NCBI GenBank assembly: GCA_040004035.1
Contig: JAMPLN010000027.1
Reading direction: 5' to 3' (one strand)
From: Microcoleus vaginatus_C
Lineage (GTDB): Bacteria; Cyanobacteriota; Cyanobacteriia; Cyanobacteriales; Microcoleaceae
Length of the DNA: 64,000 nucleotides
The translations under genes were made by a program, and so were the position numbers. The notes under the pieces are model-generated. The model ran no database searches. It had not been told where the DNA came from and saw nothing but the letters and a program-made list of their open reading frames with translations. Shown here one piece after another: positions 15,622 to 24,833 of the stretch (position 1 is its first letter; the number at the start of each line of letters is the position of its first letter).

Positions 15622-18600
15622 ATGTCTACAAAACAGACTTTCTCTTGGTCGTTAGAGAAAAGCATAGAAAAAGTTTCAGAAATTGCACTTAAAATCAACG
15701 AGTTCGTGGCTCTGGAGACAATTTTGCAATGTGCGCTAGAAGAAACCAGGGTGCTGCTGCAAACCGATCGCGTAATTATTTATCGCTTCCTATCGCATAG
15801 AGATGGCGTAGTATTTGCAGAATCGGTTGATGCCCAGTGGCCGCCAACCCTAGGAAAACAGATTTATGATCCTTGCTTTGATGCCACCTGGGTAGATCGT
15901 TACAGCCAGGGACAAACGAGCAGCATTTCTGATATTCACGCTGGTGATTTTCAAGCTTGTGATGTCGAATTGCTCGCACACATCCAAGTTCAGGCCAATT
16001 TAGTTGCGCCAATCTTGCTAGATGGCCAACAGCAGCAATCTCCGAAGCTTTGGGGACTGTTGATTGCTCATCACTGCCGAAGTCCGCGTCAGTGGGAACC
16101 TCTCGAGGTTCAGATCCTGCAACAGGTTGCAATGCACATCGGGTTGAAGATGTGGCACTTGGAATCTTATCGCCCGGTGCTGGGGCCAAATCAACGGCCG
16201 GAACTCGAAACAGAACCGAATCAAACTGATCCCAATACAGAAAGCGCGCCCAGAGTCAATCATCAAAATTGTCTACAACCAGAGTTTGCCTCTTCCCTGA
16301 GCGGCGATATTGTCCACCTCAAAGCCTTTGACTTATTGCAAAACCCGATCTGGATATTTGATATTGAGCATTGGCAAATGCGGTGGGCAAACCAAGCATC
16401 TTTGTACCTGTGGGGTGCTTCCACGCGGCAGCAACTCGCGAGCCACAACTTTAGGGATATGTTATCAGAGTCTACTCGGATTCGCTTGCAGAGCTATCTC
16501 CAGCAGTTTGAGCAAGGCCAAACCTTGTCCGAACAGTGGACGTTTTACCCGGCCGGTGAGCCTGTTTCTGTCGGGTGTCGGTGCTCTGGCATCAGGATTG
16601 ATAGCGGGCGTTTGGCAATCCTGGTCGAGGGTAAGGTCGAAACCGCTCCTCAAATCGAACCGGAAACCCTGCGATCGATCGAGGCAATCCGACACACCAC
16701 GCTGATGGTTTCGCTATACACCCTCGAAGGTGTGCCGCTGCTGCAAAACCCGGCGGCCTTGCGCTGTTACGGGGAGGCGCTGCACCGTGGCTCTGCGACA
16801 GATAATGCTTTTGTGAGTCACTTTGTTGACTCTCAGGTAGCAGAGCGAGCAATGGCAGTTCTTCAGTCCGGTGAGGTATTTAGCACGGAGGCTCAAGTGA
16901 TTACTCTGGCGGGAATTCGCTGGCATGGGATGGACGTGCGGTGTACCAACGACCCGGTAACAGGCAACCCGATGTTGCTCGTGAACGAAAAGGACATTAC
17001 CGACCGCCAGCAGACAGAAACAGCCCTGCAAAAGAGTGAAACCCGGTTGTCAGAAGCCCAGCGGGTTGCCCACATCGGTAACTGGGAATGGGACGTAAAT
17101 ACGGGTAAAATTACCTGGTCTCCCGAACTCTTCGAGATTGTGGGACGCGACCGCGCCCTAGGCGAACCTACTTATGAAGAAAACCTGCGGCTTTACCATC
17201 CCGAAAGTGCCAAACAGCTACACCTGGTAGTTCAACGAGCGCTCACTCATGGGCAGCCTTATCTATTGCGCCTCAGAATCGTGCGCCCGAATGGTTCTAT
17301 CCGCCATACCGAAGCCAGAGGACAGGTCCAACTCAATGCAGAGGGAAAAGTCATTCGGTTGTTTGGTACATCCCAAGACATTACGGATATTGTTCAGGCA
17401 GAAACAGAACTCAGAGAATTGAGTACAGCTCTTGCTAATGCAGTTGAGGGCATCTCGCGGCTGGATATTTTCGGACGGTACCTCACCGTTAATCAAGCCT
17501 ACGCGAATATAGCAGGTTATCAGCCTGAAGAAATGGTTGGTATGAATTGGCAGAAAACAGTTCATCCCGAAGACTGCGACAGCATGATGGCGGCTTATCA
17601 AAAAATGCTAGCCGAGGGCAGAGTGGAGGTTGAGGCGCGGGGTATTCGGAAAGATGGCTCGATTTTTTACCACCAATGGGTGATGTTGGCAGCCTACGAC
17701 TCGCAGGAGCGATTGATCGGGCATCACTGCTTTATGAAAAATATCACCGATCGCAAGCAAGCAGAAGCAGCACTGCAACTAGAGTTCGAGCGTCTGGCTG
17801 TGGTGATTGCCACCCAACAGGAAATTGCCACCCCCAATCCTAACCTGGATGCAGTGATGGCGGTGATTACCGATCGAACTCAAAAATCGCTCGGTGCCGA
17901 TGGAGCAGTGATTGAAATGCTGGAAGGGGATGAGTTGGTGTATCGGGCAGCGAGCGGTATCGCCAGTGCCTATGTTGGATTACGGATCAAAGTAGAGACA
18001 AGTTTATCGGGAAAATGTATTGCGACAGGCCAAATCATGCTTTGCGATGATTCACAAACCGATGCACGGGTGGAGCAGTCTGCCTGTCAGCGCATTGGTA
18101 TCCGGTCACTGGTGGTTGTTCCCTTGTTCTATCAGGACGATCGGGTTGGCGTCTTAAAAGTTGTTTCAGCTACACCCTGTGCCTTTACAGAGTCAGATAT
18201 TCATACCTTACAACTGATGGCGGGGTTTTTGGCAAGCAGCCTGCATCTGGCTTCAGAGTTTGATGCTAAAAACATTCTCCTGAGTCAATTGCAGGAGAGC
18301 GAGGAACGGTATCGTTCTGTGATTACAACCATGACTGAAGGCGTCGTACTTCAGCTAGCAGACGGACAAATTACTACCTGTAATGCTAGTGCCGGAAGGA
18401 TTCTCGGACTGACCCCCGAACAAATGATGGGGCGTACATCCATAGATTTAGACTGGCGAACCGTTCGGGAAGATGGCTCCCCCTTCCCTGGCGGACAGCA
18501 TCCGGCAATGATCACCCTACGGACGGGAAAACCCGTATCAAATGTGGTGATGGGCATTCACAAATCGGATCAAACTCTGACTTGGATTTCGATTAATTCT

Positions 18601-19263
18601 CAACCGCTGTTCCATCTCAATCAGTCTCAACCCTATGCAGTAGTGACGACTTTTGCTGATATTACAGAACGCAGGCGGGCCGAGGAGATGTTAAGACACC
18701 GGGCGGAACAAGAAAGATTAATTGCTACGACAGATGGGTTAACACAAGTAGCAAACCGCCGCTGTTTTGATGAGCGATTGCAGTCGGAATGGCACCGACT
18801 GATGCAGGGGAAACAAAAGCTTTCGTTGATTATGTTGGATGTAGATTATTTCAAGCGATATAACGATTGCTACGGACATCAAGCTGGAGATACTTGTTTG
18901 GTGCAAGTGGCGAAAGCTGCTGCTGGCTCGGTTAAACGTTCTAGCGATTTGTTTGTGCGCTATGGGGGCGAAGAATTTGCTGCTATCCTGCCGAGTACGG
19001 ATGCTGCGGGGGCGCTTGCGGTTGCTGAGTCGATGCGTCAGGCAATCCGAAATTTGGCAATCCCTCACGAGCAATCTGATGTGAGTGCGATCGTGACCGT
19101 TAGTATGGGAATTGCAACTGTGATTCCCACTGCGGAAACATCACCGGATGAACTCATTGCCCTCGCCGATCGAGCATTATATGATGCGAAACGACAAGGG
19201 CGCGATCGCTACAGAAGCGCAAACCCGATGACAACGCCAGATTTCAATACAGTTGTAGAATAG
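15622..19263 (+). CDS. Cyanobacteriochrome-type GAF / multi-PAS / GAF diguanylate cyclase
   Basis: 1213 aa from ATG 15622 (GGAACACGGAG upstream). Order: GAF 1 (residues ~15-180), PAS-like region (~240-330), PAS (~340-460), PAS/PAC (~475-590), PAS/PAC (~595-710), GAF 2 (~715-890), PAS (~890-1020), GGDEF (~1035-1205). GAF 1 has the bilin-type features D83-P-C-F86 (the DXCF box), C113 in FQACDVELL, and WGLLIAHHCRSPRQW, so it is probably a photosensory cyanobacteriochrome domain. The GGDEF domain has GGEEF (1115-1119) and an RSSD inhibitory site (R1106-D1109) five residues before it, so c-di-GMP synthesis with product feedback is expected. No EAL domain. SixA follows 67 bases downstream. Confidence 0.9.
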   Translation: MSTKQTFSWSLEKSIEKVSEIALKINEFVALETILQCALEETRVLLQTDRVIIYRFLSHRDGVVFAESVDAQWPPTLGKQIYDPCFDATWVDRYSQGQTSSISDIHAGDFQACDVELLAHIQVQANLVAPILLDGQQQQSPKLWGLLIAHHCRSPRQWEPLEVQILQQVAMHIGLKMWHLESYRPVLGPNQRPELETEPNQTDPNTESAPRVNHQNCLQPEFASSLSGDIVHLKAFDLLQNPIWIFDIEHWQMRWANQASLYLWGASTRQQLASHNFRDMLSESTRIRLQSYLQQFEQGQTLSEQWTFYPAGEPVSVGCRCSGIRIDSGRLAILVEGKVETAPQIEPETLRSIEAIRHTTLMVSLYTLEGVPLLQNPAALRCYGEALHRGSATDNAFVSHFVDSQVAERAMAVLQSGEVFSTEAQVITLAGIRWHGMDVRCTNDPVTGNPMLLVNEKDITDRQQTETALQKSETRLSEAQRVAHIGNWEWDVNTGKITWSPELFEIVGRDRALGEPTYEENLRLYHPESAKQLHLVVQRALTHGQPYLLRLRIVRPNGSIRHTEARGQVQLNAEGKVIRLFGTSQDITDIVQAETELRELSTALANAVEGISRLDIFGRYLTVNQAYANIAGYQPEEMVGMNWQKTVHPEDCDSMMAAYQKMLAEGRVEVEARGIRKDGSIFYHQWVMLAAYDSQERLIGHHCFMKNITDRKQAEAALQLEFERLAVVIATQQEIATPNPNLDAVMAVITDRTQKSLGADGAVIEMLEGDELVYRAASGIASAYVGLRIKVETSLSGKCIATGQIMLCDDSQTDARVEQSACQRIGIRSLVVVPLFYQDDRVGVLKVVSATPCAFTESDIHTLQLMAGFLASSLHLASEFDAKNILLSQLQESEERYRSVITTMTEGVVLQLADGQITTCNASAGRILGLTPEQMMGRTSIDLDWRTVREDGSPFPGGQHPAMITLRTGKPVSNVVMGIHKSDQTLTWISINSQPLFHLNQSQPYAVVTTFADITERRRAEEMLRHRAEQERLIATTDGLTQVANRRCFDERLQSEWHRLMQGKQKLSLIMLDVDYFKRYNDCYGHQAGDTCLVQVAKAAAGSVKRSSDLFVRYGGEEFAAILPSTDAAGALAVAESMRQAIRNLAIPHEQSDVSAIVTVSMGIATVIPTAETSPDELIALADRALYDAKRQGRDRYRSANPMTTPDFNTVVE

Positions 19264-19330
19264 GCAAAAAGTAGGTATATCCTAGATTGCTCCTATAAAA
19301 ACGGGATAAAATGCCTGGAAGTATTGATAT

Positions 19331-19825
19331 ATGGTTATTTATCTGATCCGCCACGGTATAGCAGCCGCACCCGAAGAATATGATACAGACTCAGAACGCC
19401 CGCTGACTAAAGAGGGCGATCGTAAAACCAGGAAAATTGCCCAACGCCTGTACGAACTCGAAATTCAGTTTGACCTGATTCTCACCAGTCCCCTACTGCG
19501 GGCGCAGCAAACCGCCCAAATCCTGCAAACAGTCGGTTTGAGTTCCCAAATAGAAGAATCCGCCACCCTTGCACCTTCAGGAGACATTGGGAACTGGCTG
19601 GAGTGGTACAAACAGTGGCAGGAAATAGGTAGCCGCAGCTTGGCCCTGGTGGGCCACCAACCAGACTTAGGCCACTGGGCAGAAACTTTGCTTTGGGCTC
19701 GATCGCAAGACGCCCTGATTCTCAAAAAAGCAGGTATCATCGGCTTAATCCTCCCCGAAACAGGCTCCCCAGTGGGCCGCAGCCAAATGTTTTGGCTAAC
19801 TGCGCCCAAGTTTTTGCTGCACTAG
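19331..19825 (+). CDS. sixA: Phosphohistidine phosphatase SixA
   Basis: 164 aa from ATG 19331. It belongs to the histidine phosphatase superfamily: the catalytic R7-H8-G9 stands at the N-terminus, followed by DSERPLTKEGDRKTRK, LTSPLLRAQQTAQIL and the second catalytic His in LVGHQPDLG. The short length fits SixA, which dephosphorylates histidine phosphotransfer domains of hybrid kinases. It follows a diguanylate cyclase in the same direction, but a functional link is only inference. Confidence 0.88.
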   Translation: MVIYLIRHGIAAAPEEYDTDSERPLTKEGDRKTRKIAQRLYELEIQFDLILTSPLLRAQQTAQILQTVGLSSQIEESATLAPSGDIGNWLEWYKQWQEIGSRSLALVGHQPDLGHWAETLLWARSQDALILKKAGIIGLILPETGSPVGRSQMFWLTAPKFLLH

Positions 19826-19891
19826 AAACAGGGAACTGCCCCGACATTAACAGGACGCGCCAGCAGTCTTAAAACGGCATTCTGGGACGGC

Positions 19892-19960
19892 GAAACCGGG
19901 TTTGAGGGGCGACAATACGCAGCGGTGCGATCGGGCTGGCGTGTTGAAAAACCCGGTTTC
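19892..19960. repeat. Inverted repeat GAAACCGGGTTT / AAACCCGGTTTC
   Basis: Exact 12-bp arms at 19892-19903 and 19949-19960, separated by 45 bases. Single arms of the same word occur elsewhere (GAAACCGGGTTT near 13236). It lies between sixA and gltA and could serve as a weak terminator. Confidence 0.55.
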
Positions 19961-20059
19961 TGAACCCCAATTAAATGATTATCTGTCAAGACTGTGACAC
20001 TATCTTCGTTTCTGGTAATGTACTTTTAGTAGATTGAACTCACACAAAACGGTATCGCA

Positions 20060-21205
20060 ATGGTCGTCGGCGAATTCAAACCAGGTTTAGAAGGTGTTCC
20101 CGCCACCTTGTCCAGCATTAGCTACGTCGATGGACAAAAAGGGTTGCTGGAATATCGCGGGATTAGCATCGAGGAACTGGCACTGAAAAGTTCCTTTCTC
20201 GAAACTTCGTATTTATTAATCTGGGGGGTACTTCCGACAAAGGAAGAACTCGAAGCTTTCGAGCATGAAATTCGCTATCACCGCCGGATCAAATATCGCA
20301 TCCGGGACATGATGAAATGCTTTCCAGAAAGAGGACATCCCATGGACGCCCTGCAAGCTTCAGCGGCCGCCCTGGGCTTGTTCTACTCCCGCAGAGCTCT
20401 GGCTAACCCAGCATACATTCGAGAAGCTGTAGTGCGGCTGCTAGCTAAAATTCCCACAATGGTAGCAGCGTTCCAGCAAATGCGACGGGGAAATGACCCG
20501 GTGCGGCCGAGGGATGACTTGGACTACTCGGCTAACTTTCTTTATATGCTCAACGAGCAAGAACCCGATCCGCTGTTAGCTAGCATTTTTGACAGTTGTC
20601 TGACTCTCCACGCTGAACATACAATTAATGCCTCTACATTTTCGGCAATGGTAACAGCTTCGACGCTGACAGACCCTTACGGGGTAATTGCTTCAGCAGT
20701 TGGCACTTTGGCGGGGCCGCTGCACGGGGGAGCTAATGAAGAAGTGATTGATATGTTGGAGCAAATTGGTTCGGTAGAAAACGTGCGGCCTTTTGTCGAG
20801 AAGTGCGTTGCAAATAAGGACAAAATCATGGGTTTCGGTCACCGAGTTTACAAGGTGAAAGATCCGAGAGCAACTATTCTCCAAGGGTTAGCAGAACAGT
20901 TATTTGAGAACTTCGGTCACGACGATTATTACGACATAGCTGTCGAGTTGGAAGAAGTGGTTGAGGAGAAATTGGGTCACAAAGGAATTTATGCAAATGT
21001 AGATTTCTATTCGGGTCTGGTTTACCGAAAAATGGGAATTCCGATCGACTTATTTACACCGGTTTTTGCGATCGCCCGTGTTGCTGGCTGGTTGGCCCAC
21101 TGGAAGGAACAGCTAGAGGCAAACCGCATTTACCGCCCGACTCAAATATATACGGGTACTCACGGTGAGCCTTATATTGCGATCGAGGACAGACTCCCAT
21201 CCTAA
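20060..21205 (+). CDS. gltA: Citrate synthase
   Basis: 381 aa from ATG 20060. Condenses oxaloacetate and acetyl-CoA into citrate, feeding 2-oxoglutarate for nitrogen assimilation. Active-site segments are visible: LHAEHTINASTFSAMV, GPLHGGANEEV and MGFGHRVYKVKDPRA, with catalytic His in the latter two and the Asp in VDFYSG. Length is right for the bacterial type I family of ~380 aa. The start MVVGEFKPGLEGVPAT is the usual cyanobacterial N-terminus. Two hairpins follow the stop. Confidence 0.96.
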   Translation: MVVGEFKPGLEGVPATLSSISYVDGQKGLLEYRGISIEELALKSSFLETSYLLIWGVLPTKEELEAFEHEIRYHRRIKYRIRDMMKCFPERGHPMDALQASAAALGLFYSRRALANPAYIREAVVRLLAKIPTMVAAFQQMRRGNDPVRPRDDLDYSANFLYMLNEQEPDPLLASIFDSCLTLHAEHTINASTFSAMVTASTLTDPYGVIASAVGTLAGPLHGGANEEVIDMLEQIGSVENVRPFVEKCVANKDKIMGFGHRVYKVKDPRATILQGLAEQLFENFGHDDYYDIAVELEEVVEEKLGHKGIYANVDFYSGLVYRKMGIPIDLFTPVFAIARVAGWLAHWKEQLEANRIYRPTQIYTGTHGEPYIAIEDRLPS

Positions 21206-21273
21206 AGCAACATGATCAACCCCGATCGGAAAATAGCGAGAATAATTGTTTTGCTTTCGTGAAGTGTTGAATT

Positions 21274-21313
21274 AAAAATTGCTTTCGCCTTCCGAGTCAC
21301 GAAGCAATTTTTG
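21274..21313 (+). terminator. Hairpin with T-run after gltA
   Basis: AAAAATTGCTTTCG and CGAAGCAATTTTT form a stem closing on a run of T about 70 bases after the gltA stop. Probably the gltA terminator. Confidence 0.7.
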
Positions 21314-21410
21314 TCTGCTACAAGCTGCCGTGCTGGGTTACACCCCTCTTGTATGTTGTGCTGTTTGTTGGCGACAATAATAAGAAGTGACGATTTTCAG
21401 GAACTCCGGT

Positions 21411-21438
21411 CCTCAGGCTTGCGGGTCTGAGGTTTTTT
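21411..21438 (+). terminator. Second terminator-like hairpin downstream of gltA
   Basis: CCTCAG GCTTGCGGGT CTGAGG followed by TTTTTT. A six-pair stem with a T tract, a canonical intrinsic terminator shape. It could end a short unidentified transcript between 21313 and 21411 or back up the first hairpin. Confidence 0.75.
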
Positions 21439-21626
21439 ATTGCAATATCTAAAGTTGCAGCCGATTTAGGGGCGAATTCCCCAAATACGTAAACCAGCGC
21501 GAAATAGCCAGTAAACCCACCCCAGCCACGCTTTGATTTACGAATAGCTTTCTATAGGGTGCGATCGCACAAATCGTTTATTACCCTCACTCTTCTACAG
21601 CAATGCCTTTTCTATTTTTGACTTTC

Positions 21627-22133
21627 TCAACTCCACTCTTCACCCCCAGGCAACTGGGACAAATATTCGTCGATCGCATCCTCGAATTCACCTCTAGAAT
21701 AAGTGTAGGTCAAAGACAGTAGCCCAGTTGCGATCGCCATAATTTGCTCTCTGTCCACTCTTTGATTGAGTTGAGCACGGCTTAACTTTCCTTCCAACAC
21801 TTCCCGGCTAGCCTCACGAATAGCCGCTTCTAGTTCATCTTCTATAAAAGGCTCCCACTCCGAGGAATTGATATAGTAGGATGTTTTATTATCTTTGAGA
21901 TTGAGCTTTTTAATACCTCGGACAGAATTTGCAATAGAAGCGGCCCAAGAATTTGTTAAACGCTGTTCTACTTGATTTTTAATTAGGTGGATTAGCAGAA
22001 TCAGTAAAAAAGACCCGATATTTCGCAGAGTTGCTTGTTTGCTCATGCCCTCTAATTCATCGACAATTGCTAGAGCATCTTCCTTCCTGCCTTCTAAAAT
22101 ACAATTTCTGAGGTCTATTAATTCCTGTACCAT
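21627..22133 (-). CDS. DUF29 family protein
   Basis: 168 aa if started at ATG 22133 (MVQELIDLRNC); an in-frame ATG at 22151 adds six residues. The DUF29-type helices LLILLIHLIKNQVEQR, LTNSWAASIANSVRGIK and ELEAAIREASREVLEG are recognisable. The family is restricted mostly to cyanobacteria and proteobacteria, is often multi-copy and has no known function. The C-terminal third (VDREQIMAIATGLLSL) matches the long variant. Confidence 0.75.
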   Translation of the reverse strand: MVQELIDLRNCILEGRKEDALAIVDELEGMSKQATLRNIGSFLLILLIHLIKNQVEQRLTNSWAASIANSVRGIKKLNLKDNKTSYYINSSEWEPFIEDELEAAIREASREVLEGKLSRAQLNQRVDREQIMAIATGLLSLTYTYSRGEFEDAIDEYLSQLPGGEEWS

Positions 22134-22193
22134 TGCTGTTAGCCTCAACATTTATAGGAATTTCGTACTCTAACTCAGGGTTGTAGCCTAGTC

Positions 22194-22275
22194 TCAATCC
22201 CCCTAAATCCCCCTTAAAAAGGGGGACTTTGACTGCTTCCAGCCCCCCCTTATTAAGGGGGGTTAGGGGATCTCC
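22194..22275. repeat. CCCCCTTA/AAGGGGG-type dispersed repeat
   Basis: CCCCCTAAATCCCCCTTAAA then AAAGGGGGACTTT, a spacer, and CCCCCCTTATTAAGGGGGG followed by GTTAGGGG. These nested palindromes are a widespread intergenic unit in cyanobacteria. It lies between the DUF29 gene's start and the end of the arginine dihydrolase gene and may terminate the latter. Confidence 0.7.
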
Positions 22276-22340
22276 GGGTCAAGAAAACACGCCCTAGGGG
22301 AGATTTCCGCCGGGTTTCAACCGCCGATTTCGCGCTACAT

Positions 22341-24455
22341 CTAAACAGATTGAGTTACATGATGGCGGCTAGTCAACTTATCCAATTGATTCACTAACAA
22401 ACTCAGGAACAATCCCACATCCGTAACAACTCCAATAGACTCGATCGAACCCCGATCGCTCAATTTCGTCACCACCGCCGGATTAATGTCCACACAGACC
22501 ATCTTCACACCCGCCGGCGTCATATTTCCCACACCAATTGAGTGCAGCATAGACGACAGCATTAACACCATATCCGCACCGCGTAACAGCTCAGTATATT
22601 CTTCTTGAGCTTTAACTAAATCCATTTGCGTGTCAGGAAGCGGGCCGTCATCCCGGATCGAACCTGCTAGGGAAAACGGTATATTGTTCTTCACGCACTC
22701 GTACATCACACCGTTAGTAACCAAGCCTGCTTCTACAGCTTTTGCAATACTCCCGTAACGTCGCACACTGTTAATTATTTTCAAGTGATGTCGGTGTCCG
22801 CCGCGCACAGCAATACCGCGTTTCATGTCAACCCCTAAAGAGGTTCCCATATTCGATTGTTCCATGTCGTGAACCGCGATCGCATTTCCGCCTAACAGCG
22901 CTTGTACGTAACCTTCGCGAATCAAATGCGCTAAATGTTCGCCACCGCCGGTGTGGATAACAACAGGCCCCGCCGTAACTACAACTTTGCCACCGCGATC
23001 GCGAATTTGGCGCAATTCCCACGCTACTTGTTCCACCACCAATTCTACGCGGCGCTCGCTAGAAACGCTGCCCGACATAAAGCTGAATTCTTGAGAATTG
23101 CGCTGTTCCCGCGATTCTGTTTTGCGGATGGTGCGGATACCCACTACATCTACAACGACTTTTTCACCTACTTTTAAATCTCGCAGTAATTTGCATTTAG
23201 CCACTGGACCATCGGCAGTTTCAGTAATAGCAACTGCACCGTCCATCCGCTGATTTTGCACTTTCACCCACTGGTTATTTACCCGCACTTCTGTGGGATA
23301 AATCGTACTCACATAAAAGTCATCCGGGCCGACGCCATCTTGCACTACCGGTTCTAAAATAGCGTCGCAAATCTCTTGCGGCGGGGGCACTGCACCCAAG
23401 TCAATCAGCAGTCCCATGATTTCTTCCATCACATCATGGGAAGGAGCCGAAACTTTAACGTCCGCAGATGATGTGCTTTGCCGCTGCTCTCCTAAATTGA
23501 AATTGAGCACTTGGAAACTGCCGCCGTTTTCGATAATTAAGTCTAAAGCGCGGCTGATTAAACCAGCATCGAGCAAGTGACCTTCCATGCGAATTGTGCG
23601 GCTTTCTACCATCACGTTTGGCGCTCCATCTTCTTGCACAGGTTCCGTTACCCGTAGTGTCAAGCACTTACAGGCGCCGCCCGCTTTCAGAAATTCGCTC
23701 ATCGGCGTTTCAATTACTTGAAAACCGACATTAGTGATGCGAGTTTTCAAGGCTTCGCTAACCTTGTTCATTACCACAATTTTGTCAATATTGACGGCAT
23801 TGCAGGCAAAGTTAGCGGCATCTGCTTCTTCAATGGCAATGCGTTTTTCTGGTGGTACCCGCATTTCAATTAAGCGGTTTGAGTAGGAATCAAATGCGGC
23901 TGGGTAGTAGAGCAAATAGCCGCCTGTCAGAGGACAAAAACAGGTGTCTAGGTGATAGAAACGTTCGTCAACTAAACGCAGCGAAAGCACTTCAATGTTG
24001 AGCCATTTTGCTAGTAACGGGTGCGAGTCGAGTTCGGAACGGAAGCCGTATCCGGCCCACAACCAGCGTCCTTCGCGATCGAGCAAAGCATCGCCAGCGC
24101 CCTCAAACGGCAAGTCTTTCGGGAGTTCGTGCACGGTGAAACCTTTGCTTTCAAACCATGCTTTGAAATAGGGTTCTTCGCCTTGGCGTTCTTTGTGATA
24201 GAAACGGCTGAGGACGAAGGTATTGCCTAAAAGTAAGCCTGCGTTGGCGGTGAAAACCATATCAGGCCAACCTTTTGCGGGCGGTACGAGGTCTACCACA
24301 GCGTTGTCTTTGAGGACGTGGTAAAGTTTTTCCCACTGTTCGACGGCGCGATCGCGCGATGATTTGTGTACGTTGCCCTCCATCCACGGATTAATCACGT
24401 AATCCACATCGTAGTGGTCGGGAGCACACATGAGGAAGCGAATTGAGTCAGTCAT
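22341..24455 (-). CDS. argZ: Arginine dihydrolase / ornithine cyclodeaminase (AgrE/ArgZ type)
   Basis: 704 aa from ATG 24455, the usual length of the bifunctional cyanobacterial enzyme (AgrE in Anabaena, ArgZ in Synechocystis). The N-terminal ~280 residues are an amidinotransferase-like fold that splits arginine to ornithine, CO2 and ammonia: FTANAG with N71, an EGAGDALL loop, and GGACKCLTLRV with C264, equivalent to the catalytic Cys known for ArgZ. The remainder is the LOR/SDH-type region with a nucleotide-binding domain (VVTAGPVVIHTGGGE, YVQALLGGNAIAVHDME), linked to conversion of ornithine to proline. It recycles nitrogen from arginine and cyanophycin. argG lies 5 kb away. Confidence 0.92.
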   Translation of the reverse strand: MTDSIRFLMCAPDHYDVDYVINPWMEGNVHKSSRDRAVEQWEKLYHVLKDNAVVDLVPPAKGWPDMVFTANAGLLLGNTFVLSRFYHKERQGEEPYFKAWFESKGFTVHELPKDLPFEGAGDALLDREGRWLWAGYGFRSELDSHPLLAKWLNIEVLSLRLVDERFYHLDTCFCPLTGGYLLYYPAAFDSYSNRLIEMRVPPEKRIAIEEADAANFACNAVNIDKIVVMNKVSEALKTRITNVGFQVIETPMSEFLKAGGACKCLTLRVTEPVQEDGAPNVMVESRTIRMEGHLLDAGLISRALDLIIENGGSFQVLNFNLGEQRQSTSSADVKVSAPSHDVMEEIMGLLIDLGAVPPPQEICDAILEPVVQDGVGPDDFYVSTIYPTEVRVNNQWVKVQNQRMDGAVAITETADGPVAKCKLLRDLKVGEKVVVDVVGIRTIRKTESREQRNSQEFSFMSGSVSSERRVELVVEQVAWELRQIRDRGGKVVVTAGPVVIHTGGGEHLAHLIREGYVQALLGGNAIAVHDMEQSNMGTSLGVDMKRGIAVRGGHRHHLKIINSVRRYGSIAKAVEAGLVTNGVMYECVKNNIPFSLAGSIRDDGPLPDTQMDLVKAQEEYTELLRGADMVLMLSSMLHSIGVGNMTPAGVKMVCVDINPAVVTKLSDRGSIESIGVVTDVGLFLSLLVNQLDKLTSRHHVTQSV

Positions 24456-24833
24456 AATTCAGTTAAAATGTGGTAGACGCTACAGCAGACGTATGTTGAC
24501 AGAGTTTGTATAATAGCAACTGTAATATTCACTACTAATTTTAGCAGCGCAACGTCTGGAGCCTCAAAAGGCTAACTCTTTACTATATCATGTTTAAGAT
24601 GAGATTACACTAAATGACAGACAGTTCGCAGGAAATACTGGAGAAAATGTCAGGTTATGACGCACTCTAAAATAGGTTCTGATAAACGATTAATATGATA
24701 TTCGTTGCAATTGCCCCCAGTCTTACGTTCGGGCCGGGTTTAGGCTCATCTCTGGCTTATATTATAGATGGTTGGTGAACCGGCCCCTACAAGAATTATG
24801 GTTAATTTACCCCCCATGATTTAACAGCTTATC
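24456..24833. other. Gap upstream of the arginine dihydrolase gene
   Basis: About 380 bases. The part next to 24455 must hold the argZ promoter and leader. An 18-codon open frame at 24614-24670 (MTDSSQEILEKMSGYDAL) is too short to support. No repeat or RNA is recognised. Confidence 0.4.

Larger units (their letters stand above)
21206..21626. other. Gap between gltA and the DUF29 gene
   Basis: About 420 bases with the two terminator-like hairpins described separately. The stretch after 21440 contains nothing I recognise. The genes on both sides converge here, so no promoter is needed. Confidence 0.45.
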
